A stretch of 64,000 nucleotides of DNA from Salvia splendens (Eukaryota; Streptophyta; Magnoliopsida; Lamiales; Lamiaceae): contig NC_056036.1 of the NCBI RefSeq assembly GCF_004379255.2, positions 1,922,001-1,986,000 on the forward strand, in the 5' to 3' direction. The translations under genes were made by a program, and so were the position numbers. Below the pieces are notes generated by a model, which was not told the origin of the DNA, did no database searches, and saw only the letters and a list, made by a program, of their open reading frames with translations. Positions 45,609 through 57,959 of this stretch are shown here, piece after piece (positions within the stretch are counted from its first letter, which is position 1; each line of letters begins with the position of its first letter).

Positions 45609-45842
45609 CTACTTCGTCCACAAAAGATAGATCAGTTTTACGATTTAGGTCCGTCCATCAAAATTAGACCACTTTCTAAATATGAAAAATTGTAAACATT
45701 TAAATACTAGTATTAATAATGTAAACCCCATAATTTACTAACTCTACTCAGCTCTTACTTTTTCACCCTCTCTTACTTTACTAATTTCACATTAAAACTC
45801 GTATCATACACAACAATGTCTATTTTTGGTGGACGGAGGTAG
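45609..45842. mobile_element. Stowaway MITE
   Basis: CTACTTCGTCCACAAAAGAT at the left pairs with TTTTGGTGGACGGAGGTAG at the right, flanked by TA. It is a close relative of the element at 1843 (shared TTAGACC and CTCTTACTTTACTAATT blocks). Confidence 0.88.
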
Positions 45843-46495
45843 TACTACCTACAATGCGAGACCAATAACTATACATAGACAATATAGTGAGAGCTGATTC
45901 CAGTAACCATAGGATTTCGTGTTGAGCCTAAAAATACATGTGCGGAAGCCAAAAATGTTTGGTGGTTTTAGGAAATAAAAACACAAGTAATCACGAATAT
46001 AATCAAGATAAATAGATGAATTTTTTACTCAGCTCCAATACGATGTGTATCTACGTCTGGAAGCAATGTCAACCTAGTAATTCACTATAATTTTCGGATA
46101 CTATTTATAATGAGAGAACAAATATAAGCTTGGCTACTGATTCAATTCCTTTCAGGCTCCATACTCAAGTTGATACTATTCATATGTTTTTTTTTGATAA
46201 AATTCTATTACACATGTTTACCAGGTATTGGAACAAGAAACCGTAGTAGTACTACGTAGGTACGTAGATATGTTCGATACAGACAAGAAAATGATGTGGG
46301 TATAGATATAAGATTTTGTGTTCAGCTTCTTCAACGTCGTGTTTTCTGTGATGTTGAAAAGATTAAACCAATTTAAGCTGGACAGCATATCTCTGCGTTA
46401 ATTTGATAATATAAAAGAGTTCCAATTTGCTTCGTTACGGTGGTAAAAAAACCTAGTAAGTAAAATTTAAGCATTTTCCAAAATGAATCCTAGTA

Positions 46496-46737
46496 TTCCC
46501 TCCGTCCCTGAAAGATTGTCTTATTTTTCCATTTCCGTCTGTCCCACAAAATTTATCTCATTTCACTTTTGACCATTTTTCTCATATTCCACTAACTCAT
46601 TCTTACTCACATTTGATCATAAAACTAATATATAAAAGTAGGACTCACATTCCACTAACTTTTTCAACTCACTTTTCATTACATTTTTTAAACTCGTGCC
46701 CGGTCAAAGTGAGATAAAATTTAAGGGACGGAGAGAG
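46496..46737. mobile_element. Stowaway MITE
   Basis: TTCCCTCCGTCCCTGAAAG at the left pairs with AAGGGACGGAGAGAG at the right, flanked by TA. The interior resembles the copies at 24333 and 26247 (ACATTCCACTAACTTTTTCA). Confidence 0.88.
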
Positions 46738-46955
46738 TAGTTCTTTTCTTTTTTATACTGATAAAAGGAAAATAAATTAAGTAATTAACCGATATCAGGC
46801 GGTTCAAATTGGTGTCAAGTCACAAAATACACATTAAATGCTTTTAGGTATGAGTTAAAGTAAAAGCTCATTTCTATTATGAAAACTAAAAAATATAAAT
46901 TTTCATATGTATAGTAAATTTAATAGTATAAGAAAGTGAATAAAAACTGGAAAAC

Positions 46956-47505
46956 TAGGGCTGACAATTTTCGACACGACACGATAATCTGACACGAATC
47001 CGCACGAAATTATTGGGTTGGGGTCAAGTCTTATTGGATCTGTGTCCTTATCGGGTTGACCCATTAAGAACCCGATAATTTCGGGTTGGGTTCGGGTCGG
47101 ATACGGGTAACCCATTAAGAAATAATATTATTATTTTTATTATTATTTAAAAAAATATATATTACTTTAATGTTTTAATTTCTTATAAATTAGGTTTAAA
47201 TAGTATAAAACGAATTTTAATTGTGTAAATTAGGTTAAAAATTAAGGTTTAATCGGGTAATATCAGGTTTTAATCGTGTAATATCAGGTTCGGGTTGTTA
47301 TCATGTCGTGTCAACCCATATTATATCGTGTCGATAACGGGTTCGTGTCGGGTGCGGGTCGTGTTCGGATTTGAAGGTAGCAGGTCGGGTTCGTGTTCGG
47401 ATTTACAGTTTCCTTAATAGGTCGGGTTCAGGTTAGGCCTTATTGGGTTGGGTCATTATCAGGTTGACCCGATAACGACCCAATCCGCACGATTTGCCAG
47501 CCCTA
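46956..47505. mobile_element. hAT-type non-autonomous element (550 bp)
   Basis: The left end TAGGGCTGACAATTTTCG pairs with the reverse complement of the right end, TAGGGCTGGCAAATCGTGCG. A perfect 8-bp duplication TGGAAAAC lies at 46948-46955 and 47506-47513, diagnostic of hAT transposition. The subterminal regions are packed with CGGGT/ACCCG and GACACGA words in both orientations. No transposase frame is present. Confidence 0.9.
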
Positions 47506-47908
47506 TGGAAAACCCTACTGAATAGGTTTGGCTCTTGTCTGGTTAACGATGGCCGGTGGTGGAGGAGAGCCGGTGGTTAGGAATAAGACCAAATAAAATA
47601 ATAATTGATGGGATGATTACCAAATAGTAATTGCAACAAAAAGGAGAAAATAAAAAAGAATGTTAATAATGATATAATAATAATAATAATTACTAGTACT
47701 ATTTTTACTCGAAATTTATTTACACTTGTTTGAAACTTTAGCAATAAACAACTACTACTAATATTGAAGATATATGTGAATTGCATCTAATATATGATCA
47801 GGTTAAAGTTGTGGCTGCCAAAAAGGTAAAGTACACTAGTCACGTCAAATTTAATTTTGTATAATTTCGATTAGTTTGTATATATACAAAATTGTCATAT
47901 TTACGATA

Positions 47909-49106
47909 GAGTCAACTACAAAAATGTCTATGGACTATGGATTTATCTCGCTCATAGTCTCTGGACTTTAAAAATATCGCTAGAAATCAATGGACTAAGG
48001 GTTTATCTAAAAAATGGTCATTTTTCACTATTTTCAGTAGAAAATACCCTTTTGGGGGGTTTTGGGGGGGTTGGGCAATTTGGTCTTTTTACACTTTTAA
48101 TATTTTAAATCTGATATTATTTCAGCTATGTACTAAATTTGATATTATTTCAAAATTATCATTCTTCTTCCCTTTTATCATCCTTCACTTTGTTTCTTTA
48201 TTTCAATATTAGATTTAATGTTACAAAATTAAATTTTAAATTTCACTTTTTAAATATCAATAAATTTTTTTAATTATAAAAATTATTAAATGACAAAAAT
48301 TAATGGTCATAATCAATATTTGATAGTGTCTAATATTTAATCAATACGGTATGCCAACACCTTAGTTTTAATTAATATTTAATAGCTTTAATCATAAATA
48401 GATTATATAACACGATTTATTCTGAAATAAATATGCATCTAATGTAAGACTAATATAATTTTCGTTTATTAATTTGAAAACAATCAAAATTTACTAGAAA
48501 ATTTCAACAAAAATACTCCTATATAAAATTTTTAGTAAGATTAAATTTTTAGTCAACTTCATAATATTCAATCACAAGCAATTATAAGAACCGAACGAAG
48601 GCTAAATAGAATAGCTCTTATTTTTCCATCATAATTAATATTATTTTTCTCTACTTCTTCAATTCAGTTGAATATTCTATTAAATAATAAAAATTAATAG
48701 TTTTAATCAATATTTATAGTGTCCATGAATTAATAGTTTTAATTAAAAAAATTATTTATATTTAAAAATCGAAATTTAAAATTTAATTTTATAAAATTAA
48801 ATCTAATATTGAAATAAAGAAACAAAGTGAAGGATGACAAAAGGGAAGAAGAATGAAAATTTTGAAATAATATCAGATTTAGTACATAACTGAAATAATA
48901 TCAGATTTAAAATGTTAAAAGTGTAAAAAGACTAAATTACCCAAACCCCCCAAAACCCGCCAAAAGGGTATTTTCGATCGAAAACAGTGAAAATGACCAT
49001 TTTCGAGAAAAGCCCTTAGTCTAGGGATGTCTGACGATATTTTTAAAGTTCATGGACTATGGGTGAGATAAACCCATAGTCCATGGACTATTTTTGTAGT
49101 TCACTC
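47909..49106. mobile_element. Mutator-like element with very long TIRs
   Basis: The ends GAGTCAACTACAAAAATGTC and (reverse complement of the right end) GAGTGAACTACAAAAATAGT are flanked by a perfect 9-bp duplication TTTACGATA (47900-47908 and 49107-49115). The arms pair over roughly 370 bp, for example CTTCACTTTGTTTCTTTATT with AATAAAGAAACAAAGTGAAG. The AT-rich centre has no coding capacity. The 9-bp duplication and arm length fit a foldback-type MULE MITE. Confidence 0.88.
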
Positions 49107-49115
49107 TTTACGATA

Positions 49116-52100
49116 TCAATGTTTAAAAGATTAATGAGTTCAAAAGCATTCTAAACGGTGAATGGATGGGGATTGATATATGCCTATTAAAAAGAATAAC
49201 ATAAAAGCTAATAAAAAACGAAATCAACTATATAAATGTCAAGCTCAATCGTCTTCTTTAACATAGGAATTGATCTTTGTTAAACTATGTAATTTTAATA
49301 TTTTATATAATTTCGCTATTATATACGGTGAAGATTCTCTTCTAAAAGGAAAAAGGTAAAATCTAATTACTTAAACCATAAAATTGTACTAGGAGTATTA
49401 AATTAACAAGTAGGTGGACGTATCTTGAACATCAATATTATAAACATATAGTGGTATATGGAATACGATCTTATTCTAATAACATATTAAAAAAAAGGAT
49501 TAGCACGTGGTTTCTAATTAAGCACTTTGGTAAATGAATAACGAAATATAGTGTATTAACTTAATAGTTACATTTGTTTTAAAAATATAAGTAGTATGTA
49601 ATTTAATTGAGAAAACTTTATGGGAGTAATTGCCAACTGAATTCAAACGTTGCATTTTCAACTCAAATAAATTTACAGATGACGTAAATTTTGTAGATAT
49701 ATAGTACTCCATGTCACTAATTAATTCATCATTTATGTGACCTCTTGAATAAACTCGATTAAATAAAATAAAATCGGAAAACTTGAACAAAGCCTATATT
49801 TATTTTGCCAAGGCAAATTTACATAATAGATTATTGTTTGGGTTCGTAGCTAATTAAATCATTAAGGTTGGTCAAATTATGGTCAATACATAAAGTTTGA
49901 AACACGAATATCAATCACAAAGTTTCAATTTTTTTTTAATTGTCTCATTTATGTACAAAATATCGCCTTTTGAGGATGTTAAAAATGAAATTATTTCATT
50001 AAATTAAAAAAGGGTAAAAGGAAGAAAAACAAATGAAAAATTACTCCATATAATTTTCGACCAATTGAAGCTGATGTCTAATGTCAAAAGCTGATTATAA
50101 ATAATGCTTAGGCTTTGCTTTGTCTTGGTTCATTTAATAGTTCTACTGAAATTTTTCGATCAATTGAAGATGCCTAATGTCGGAAGTTGATTAGACGTAG
50201 GAAGACTAAATGTGATCATGAACCTTATCTGTTGAAAAGAATGATATCACTTTGTCCTATCATAACCAAGACAATAAATAAAACGCACAAAGTTAACGAG
50301 TGAAGAGAAAATAAAGTAAGAAAGAGAAAATGTGGTATTTTTTACTAAAAGAGGAAATGACTCATTTTAGATGAGACATTTCAAAAAGAAAAATGACTCG
50401 CTCGTACTGAGACAGATGGCGTGGTTTTTTAAATCAGCTCCCAATGATGCACCAACGTCGAGCTAAAAAGTACAATAGAATCAAATTTTAGGCTGCCATT
50501 GGAAGATTACAACAACATTGTAACCAACATTGATTTTTTGTTAGACTTTTTTTATTATTCATTTAGTACTCGTATTGTTTGTTTTACTAGTGTTATCACT
50601 AATGATGAACCCTATTCTCACTATCCTCATATTTTTCCATTTCTATATCCTTTCATAGGATTTATTGAATAAAAGATCAACAAGTGTCACAAAATGACAA
50701 TGATGAGCATTAGGAATATAACTAATTTTATGACTTACTGTCTCCCTATATATGTTCTAATTAGGCTGTCGTTATTAGGCATATATAAAAAAAATTAAAA
50801 CAATCTATACTCCTATAATGAACTGATTAGTCTAAAATCATTCAAATTGGGAAAAAAATGTTAACGAAAAACGTCTGTCTCCCACATGTATAGAATTATG
50901 TAAGAGTCAAACTATTACAAATGTAAATCTAACTTATTTATTTTCTTTATTATTTGATGTTTGAATATAAGGGAGCAAAAGTTTGCTCACCGACCCCCAA
51001 AAAGGCCAAAATCTCATCATAGCAAACGACTTTTATCATAATAGTATCACACAACTATATTTATATTATTGGACTTTTTACTAAAAGCTGACAATTATAT
51101 TAATTGTCAAATATTCCACTTCATTTGAGTTTTTTTATGTATGATTTTAAAATTATAAAAATTATACTATGTATTAAGAAAAAAATAGTTCAGATTATAG
51201 GGATTATCAAGAATATTGGGAGTACTATTTCTTTTATCTGTTTAGACTAATGCTTCCCTTAATTGTAAAGCTGGTAGAAACAAGTAGTAATCACAGCTGC
51301 TTAAAAAAAGTCGCAATTATAGTGTAAATTTTAAAAAGTAGCCAGTAAAAGTTTGTCCAAATGAAGTAAAATGAAATCATTATTATGATCAATATATTTT
51401 AGTGGATGCTAGCTAGTAATTAATAAACTCGAATTATATATAATTAAAGTAAAATTGTAAATGCTAGTTAATTTTGGGGTGAATTATTTACGAATATACT
51501 TGTCTTATTCTCCTTGGAATTTTATGTATGTCCACGTAGTATATGGAGTATAAATGTAGTACTATAATATAGTGATGTGAAAAAAAAACGAGTCAAATAA
51601 GTAAAAGAATAAATTGGATAGACTAAATTAGAAAGACTAATTAGTGAGTGTGTGAATATTTAGCACTGTTCATTCTATGGCTATTAAGGAGTAATCCTCT
51701 AGAAACCTCTAGAGTAAATATTATTATTATTATTAATTAGTACTCCTATATTTTCAAATGTACAAGTACAATTATTAATAATTATTATTATTGACAATTT
51801 TACAATAATCTTTTACTACTCCTCAATTTATAGTATTTTATATTTCGCGATATCAGAATCAATTAAAATGGGTCGTGTTCACATATTATCATATTAATTC
51901 CTATGATCTATATTTTCAAATGTACAATTATTGATTTGTGATCATTACTTGCGTCATTGAAGCATAGACAATTTTTTAGGAAAGTATTGATTAAAGAAGT
52001 GTGAAATTAAACCTAGATTGTTGTTAGAAATGAATGTCCTTCAATAATGTAATAGGAATTACAAGTGTGAAAAGGTTGAAAGAATCGAAAAAGTTATGAT

Positions 52101-52474
52101 GTATTTGTCTGGTAAAAGAAGAAGAAGATAGAATACTGGGAATGTAAAACAAAGTCCATTATTAATTTTAGAGATATCAATTCAAGCACTAATAAAGACT
52201 TTTTTTAAATAGCTTGCACATTGTAAGTTCAACAATTTAATTAATTAAGAGATTATTGTTATTTAAGATGTTAATGGAATTAAAGATTAGTATAAATTGT
52301 CACGCGACAAAATTTACATTTTAATTTAAATAAAAGGTATCAAATAAAAAATCAATAAATTAAATATAATGAGAATACAAGTACTGCAGTTTACAATGTT
52401 ATTACATTTGCTGGCTAAGAGGTTCAAAGATTATGGGTCAAAGATAAAATCAATATTTAAATTTTAATATTCAT
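49116..52474. other. AT-rich intergenic region
   Basis: No gene recognised. A fragment near 50270-50420 (AAATAAAGTAAGAAAGAGAA then GACTCGCTCGTACTGAGACA) is probably a degraded Stowaway copy. The rest is low-complexity AT-rich DNA. Confidence 0.5.
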
Positions 52475-52487
52475 AAAATCATACATA

Positions 52488-52546
52488 CATTGCAGCAAGA
52501 TCTGCCCCTCCGTTGCCAACTGCGCTACGCCCCTGAGGGCAAAAAA
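52488..52546 (-). mobile_element. Short tRNA-SINE-like insertion with 13-bp TSD
   Basis: A 59-bp GC-rich insert lies between two copies of AAAATCATACATA (52475-52487 and 52547-52559). On the minus strand it reads GGGGCGTAGCGCAGTTGGCA, containing a Pol III A box (TAGCGCAGTTGG) as in tRNA-derived SINE heads. No B box follows. An A-run lies at the plus-strand 3' end, i.e. on the opposite strand from the A box. Confidence 0.55.
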
Positions 52547-52559
52547 AAAATCATACATA

Positions 52560-54120
52560 TATATGTAGTCACAAAGCAGCCGCAAAATCTCTTTGATGTA
52601 ACCTTTTTTATTCAATTACTATTGATTTTCTTCCCATAGAGCAAAGTGACCTCATTGATATGGTTGACCACATATATAATGCTTGTGTTTGAATTTTGAA
52701 ATAATCTTTTGTCCTTTTTCAATCATATGTATCTTTTATCTTTTATACTAGAAAAATACTCGAATCACGTGTGATTTTTCTATGCAATAGGTACATTTTT
52801 AATTACATTCAATCGTATATATTGAGTAAATGAAAATTTTATTTACGAATGCAACGAATTATTCGCTTGTACTATACAATTTCTTATACTATCAAAATAT
52901 TTCTCAATTTTTGGTGTAGTGGATAATTGAACTAATATTCCTACATATTAACGAAAAATCTAGCTTTTCTTGTGAAGACCTTCACAATTTATTGATATCG
53001 TTTTCACAATATGATGGACTTAGGTGCACAATGTTTTGGGCTTCTAATATTTGAAATCAGAAATGACTGAGCTATTTGGGCTTTAAAAAGTAGCATAAAA
53101 CTTTGGGTGATTCTTCATAGCCTTATTCAAATTTTAATGAATGCACTATTTTATCCTAGTGAATAAAATATTATTGTTATAAATTTCGTTATATTATGAA
53201 TGCTATTTTAAATTAAGTGCTATTGTGAGGGAAAATGGTGGGCTACGTATAAAATTACCTTGAAATTTCAAAGCTTTATTAAAAAAAAGACATTGGGCCT
53301 CAGTAATTTGTAGTAATATATTGGGCCTTAGTAACTTGTATTAATATGATTGGATTCACGATTATCAACGTATATTTGATTTGGTTCAATCGTATATCAG
53401 CTAAAATACAATTGATATTTTTATCAAATCAATCAAATTGTATTAATATCAAAACCAAATCAAACAAAATCAACTAAGTTGTATTAATATGTTTTATTGA
53501 GGTTTGATTTGTTATTTTATATGTGTGCGGTTCATGACACTGCCCTACCTCATGATGAATCAGGTGGTCGTATGCACGACAAGCGCACTGCTCTACCTCA
53601 CGATGAATCAGGTGGTCGTATGCACGACAAGCGCGCACGTGAGGCGCCTAGTTCAACCACTTTAGGGAATCAACATCATTGAAGACAACAACAACAACAA
53701 CAACGAGATAGAATGATTCAATCTAACCAAGGTTGTAATCAAGTATTCATTGGAGCCTTGAGGAAACAAAGGCAATAGCCGAACTCATCGCTAACCCCTC
53801 CTTATCACTCGACGTTATTGTAGATTCGCGAGTAGGAGCGCCTCGACGACTTACCATATTGTACCTCTCGATATGTTTTTACAAAAGTTAAAGCATTTTA
53901 GGGGGCTGGCCTCAACAGGTTCTTTATAGATAATCACTTATACTTCACATTGTTTAGGTTTCATCCTTAAAAAATATTATTTATTTTATTCTCTATTTTA
54001 TTTTATATATTTAAGACACTAAAAATACGGTATAAAATGTCGTGTCGAAAAAGTAACACTCTTGAAATATAGTATAAAATGTCTTGTCGAAAAAGTAACA
54101 CTCTTGAAATATATGTCTCG
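52560..54120. other. Spacer upstream of the rhomboid gene
   Basis: AT-rich DNA with the 48-bp duplication at 53539-53634 and a more GC-balanced stretch to about 53880. That stretch may be a retroelement remnant, but it contains no identifiable domain. Confidence 0.5.
53539..53634 (+). repeat. 48-bp tandem duplication, in-frame
   Basis: Two copies (53539-53586 and 53587-53634) with two or three differences keep an open frame coding TALPHDESGGRMHDKR twice. The unit is a whole number of codons. The frame ends soon after, at a CAA repeat. The parent gene was not recognised. Confidence 0.7.
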
Positions 54121-54493
54121 GATAAGAAGAAACCTGTAGTAAGTCTAGTACTTCCCAGATGCCCCTAATCTCTAATTGATTTCACCTTCAAATTAGGGGA
54201 GATAGTCTTTTCCTACTCATTCACACCATTCGATTTTGATTCTCCGATTTCTGAGGAGTCGCGTTTATTCTCTACATTTGAGGGTCCAGATTCGACTCTG
54301 TCCATTGTCGGTGAGATCGGCCTTCCATTATTTGGTTTCATTCGGCTGAATTTGCGAAATCTTGGAATCGAATTCTGTTTGTTCTCACAGTCAATTCATC
54401 AAACACTTGGTCCTCGACTCTAGGTTTTTCCGAGCATATGAATCAGATGCTATAGAGTCTCTGTGTCGTGTCAATAACTTCAATTTGGTGTAG

Positions 54494-55306
54494 ATGGGGA
54501 AACCCTTAATCTACGAGATTTGGGAAAAACCAGCAACGAGCTGTATAATTGGGATATGCAGTTTAATTTGGTTCTACATTCAGAAAAAGGGGATTGGGTA
54601 TTCACATGTGGGGTTGAGCTACGACACTGCATTAGAGGGCCATCATTGGCGGATCATTACATCTGCATTTTCACACATTAGCATCCTTCATCTTGTTTTT
54701 AACATGAGTGCTCTTTGGAGCCTTGGGGTGATTGAGCAGTTAGGGCATGTAGGGCTCGGTGTCGAATACTATCTTCATTATACGATGCTGTTGGTTGTAC
54801 TGTCGGGGCTGCTGGTTCTCGGTATCTACCACATTTTGATCAAAAGGTTCAATCTTGATTACTTCCGGAGAGTGACTGCTGTTGGATACTCTTGTGTTGT
54901 TTTCGGGTGGATGACTATACTGTCAACGAAGCAGCCCTCTTCGAAGCTGGAGCTTTTCGGGCTCCTCTCCCTTCCTATCAGTTTTGCACCTTTTGAGTCT
55001 CTCATCTTCACGTCTATAATCGTGCCCCAAGCTAGTTTTATAGGCCATTTGTCCGGGATCATCGTTGGCTACGCCATTGCCTGGGGCGTGATACACGGAA
55101 TGAACAATTACTGGGCTGTGTCGATGCTGGGATGGATGGTTCTTGTTTTCATTCTTAGTTTGAAGAAGTCTGGTACATACGATTTCAGCTTTCTCGAGAT
55201 TGAATCCGTGGAAGAGTCTTCCTTGCCATCTGTGCGGTTTCTTTCTCCTGGAAACGGGAGAACCCTGCAGATGAGTGCGTCTGATGTTGGTCTGAATCTT
55301 GTGTAG
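54494..55306 (+). CDS. Rhomboid-like protein, RBL13 type
   Basis: 270 residues in one exon; the ATG follows a leader of a few hundred bases. Hydrophobic segments and the order [10 protein letters not shown] (52-61), [13 protein letters not shown] (66-78), GYSCVVFGW (131-139) and GHLSG (184-188) mark a rhomboid domain. S133 and H185 are the expected Ser-His dyad. The usual GxSG reads GYSC here, and the substitution may affect activity. Rhomboids cleave or bind membrane proteins; the N-terminus lacks a clear transit peptide, suggesting a secretory-pathway membrane. Similarity to Arabidopsis RBL13 is by recall. It is convergent with the DUF1336 gene, whose 3' end is 1.1 kb away. Confidence 0.85.
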   Translation: MGKPLIYEIWEKPATSCIIGICSLIWFYIQKKGIGYSHVGLSYDTALEGHHWRIITSAFSHISILHLVFNMSALWSLGVIEQLGHVGLGVEYYLHYTMLLVVLSGLLVLGIYHILIKRFNLDYFRRVTAVGYSCVVFGWMTILSTKQPSSKLELFGLLSLPISFAPFESLIFTSIIVPQASFIGHLSGIIVGYAIAWGVIHGMNNYWAVSMLGWMVLVFILSLKKSGTYDFSFLEIESVEESSLPSVRFLSPGNGRTLQMSASDVGLNLV

Positions 55307-56411
55307 CTTCTTAAACGGATTTGGCTCTGCTTGTTCGTTTAGTCTGAATGCGCAACAATGAGGATGTCACAGAATATTGGATTGAGAATAAGCTTTTCTT
55401 GAAAAGCATCACTTATTTCTTGGATCTTAGTCCTCGCTTGCAGTAGCCATCGTATTCTTGTATCATGGTTTTTTGCTTCTCTTGCTAGTATGTGATAACA
55501 TTTTAAACTGACTTACTATGTATCATATCAGTTGTGACAATTGGGAATGGATGAATGAGATCGATTGACTTTCATTCTTATTCAGAGTTCCATTCTTATT
55601 GAGAAAATCACTTACAAATGAGCTTTTCATGTATCGCCATTAATACTCGTTTTTTTATGATTTGTCTCTGTTCATATTTGGCGCATTCGATCTCTTAAAT
55701 CTACTATATTCACGATAAATTTTGTTAGTGTTTGGCTGCTTTTCTCTCAGCAATGAGCTTCTATTGTTTGTGATACATCATTTGACATGAATGCCTATTT
55801 TCTGTTTCGGTTTTGGTTGTTTTCAGTGAAGAATGCATCAAGTTTAGTACTTTCACTAGTTATTTCTGAGATGATGCTATAGTTTGGTTTTTATCTGTCT
55901 AAACTAAATGAACTATCTTAAGAAATGTCACACTCCATTTGCTTTGAGCTTTATTTATTGAAGGGGGTGTCAATTGAAGGTCACACTGAGACAGAGAGCA
56001 GCAGGCGAATCGATGTGTAACAGTGTAAGTGAAGTAATAATGTCCTCATCAATTTCTTTACGTATTCTTGTCGTGTGGGATGGGTGGGATGAATTGCTGT
56101 CTGCGACCCTTTTACGTTGATGTTCGTGACTATGATAGCCGGTGCCCGGATAGCAGTTAATCTATCTAAACTCTAATCAGACAACTTTGGATAGTTTGTC
56201 CAGGTTTAGGATTTGTGTAGTTTTGCTGCTGTTGTTGTGATGGTGTCTGTGTTTTGTATGCCTTAGGAAGCAAGAATAGCAAGTAGATGAAAGTATTGAT
56301 ATACATATTTTTATCAATCTATTCATTGTAGTCTTTCCCTCGCAAAGCACAGGATTTATAACTAAGATTTTGAAAAACAAAAGAGAGAGAAGAAGATTGG
56401 GATGCTAAGAA
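55307..56411. other. Convergent 3' regions of two genes
   Basis: The 3' ends of the rhomboid gene (plus) and the DUF1336 gene (minus) face each other here. No separate gene or complete transposon was recognised. Confidence 0.55.
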
Positions 56412-57302
56412 CTATGTGTTTTCTTCATCTTTGGTAGTAGTAGTGTGTTGATGTGTTGGCACATTGGCATGAACTAGGTTGGTAAACCCTTGCCCCAATG
56501 ATTTCCAAAGTCTTGTAGGTAACAGCGACTGCGAATTCCCACAACATCCCGAGTCAATCTGCAGCGCCCGAGCATCATCGAGCCCAGAGAATCGAACAGC
56601 TCCCAAGATCCGCTCTGGTAGCTCCGACTCGGTCTGGCCCTCAATAACGAAAGCTAGGTCTACTGTGAGCACAGACAAGTATCCGAACGCGAGGTGCACG
56701 ATCGCACTCGCAACCATAGAAGATCCAACGTCTATGTCAACTTGCACAAGGTTCTCCCCCATCGAGTATCTACAGCTAAGCGCCCGCCCTATTATACAGA
56801 TTGCCTGCTCCCCGACCGCTTTCTTCACCATCCACGGCCCTTCCACTACGTTGGCTATCAACTTCAGCCTCGAGTTTCTAAACCCATCGTCTCCCTTTAG
56901 GAAGCGGCGGATCAGAGGATCTCGATGACTGGCCTCCGTCCCCACGAAATACGCGACTATGCTATGGTTGTCTTTGGTTGGGAGCTGGAAATTGAAATCC
57001 CAGACGAAATGTGATCGGCCCTTGGCGTTTTCATCATCGAGAGCTTGCCTAACACGGCCGTTAGGGTTGTTTAAAACATCGGAGATCTTGGATGGAGATT
57101 TGATCCAATCGAGGCCGAGAGGGTGTAGGAGACAGTCGCCTCCGGGGATCTTCTCCTTCGTCGTTGGATAGTCTGCTCCTCGTACCTTGAATGCGTCTCC
57201 GGGGGGAGAAGCCCAGCCGTTCGGGGAATTGTGTGGAACACTGCCTCTGGTTCTCACTCTCTCAAGCCATTCTTGATCTTGTTTTTGCTCAAGCATTGCC
57301 AT
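56412..57302 (-). CDS. EDR2 C-terminal domain (DUF1336) protein
   Basis: 296 residues in one coding exon. Nearly the whole protein is an EDR2_C domain: GDAFKVRGADYPTTKEKIPG at 36-55, RSHFVWDFNFQLP, NHSIVAYFVGTE, SRLKLIANVVEGPWMVKKAVG and VDIDVGSSMVASAIVHLAFGY. In EDR2 this module is the C-terminal part of a lipid-binding regulator of defence; short stand-alone members of about 300 residues are known in plants, with unclear roles. There is no START or PH domain. A splice acceptor (TTTTGCAG then AATGGCAATG) immediately upstream of the ATG implies a 5' untranslated intron, with a likely donor near 57846 (CTAAG then GTGATC). Confidence 0.85.
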   Translation of the reverse strand: MAMLEQKQDQEWLERVRTRGSVPHNSPNGWASPPGDAFKVRGADYPTTKEKIPGGDCLLHPLGLDWIKSPSKISDVLNNPNGRVRQALDDENAKGRSHFVWDFNFQLPTKDNHSIVAYFVGTEASHRDPLIRRFLKGDDGFRNSRLKLIANVVEGPWMVKKAVGEQAICIIGRALSCRYSMGENLVQVDIDVGSSMVASAIVHLAFGYLSVLTVDLAFVIEGQTESELPERILGAVRFSGLDDARALQIDSGCCGNSQSLLPTRLWKSLGQGFTNLVHANVPTHQHTTTTKDEENT

Positions 57303-57959
57303 TCTGCAAAATGAACCAAAGAGATTACTAAACAGTATATTACACGTATACGTTTGGATTTATTAGTCTAGTGATAATTGCAAACAGATTAGAATTTTAT
57401 GATTTTTCGACTGATTTTTAAAATTGTGTGACGGGTCTAAAATTTGACAAATTTTCATAGTTTTATTTGGTAATTTTCCCGGCTAAGATGACTGAACTTC
57501 AAAACTCAGTGAGAAATTAGCTCACAAATTAATATGTAATGCTTCATTCATGAAAGATCATGGCATAATAAAAGAACAACAAATATGATCAGTTTGATTA
57601 AAAATGTTGAGAAAATGAAAACTCGAGGGAAGAAAACAAGAGATTAACTCACAAAAATAGTGCTAAAATCCACAAAATTTTTTGACAATGTTTACATATA
57701 TTTCTTTCAATATTTTCTTCAAATAAGATTTAAAAACTTAATGTTACATGTTACAGTATTGAAGAAAAACAGCTGAAGACAATCAGAAATAAAATAATTC
57801 TCAAAAATGAGAGAAAATTAACATAATGTAGAAAATGAGTGATCACCTTAGAAAGAAGAGTGCTGAGTGATCTGAATAAGATGTGATTATGTTTATGAAC
57901 AGAAAAAAGAAGAAACAATATTTATGTTGGAAGATTCTTGAGATATGTGGTGAAGAAAG

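Larger units (their letters stand above)
45277..46955. other. 3' region of the lipase gene and spacer
   Basis: Includes the 3' untranslated region and two Stowaway MITEs. No further gene seen. Confidence 0.5.

Noticed and set aside
52488..52546. A functional tRNA gene
   Set aside because: Only an A-box-like segment is present; there is no B box, cloverleaf or terminator.
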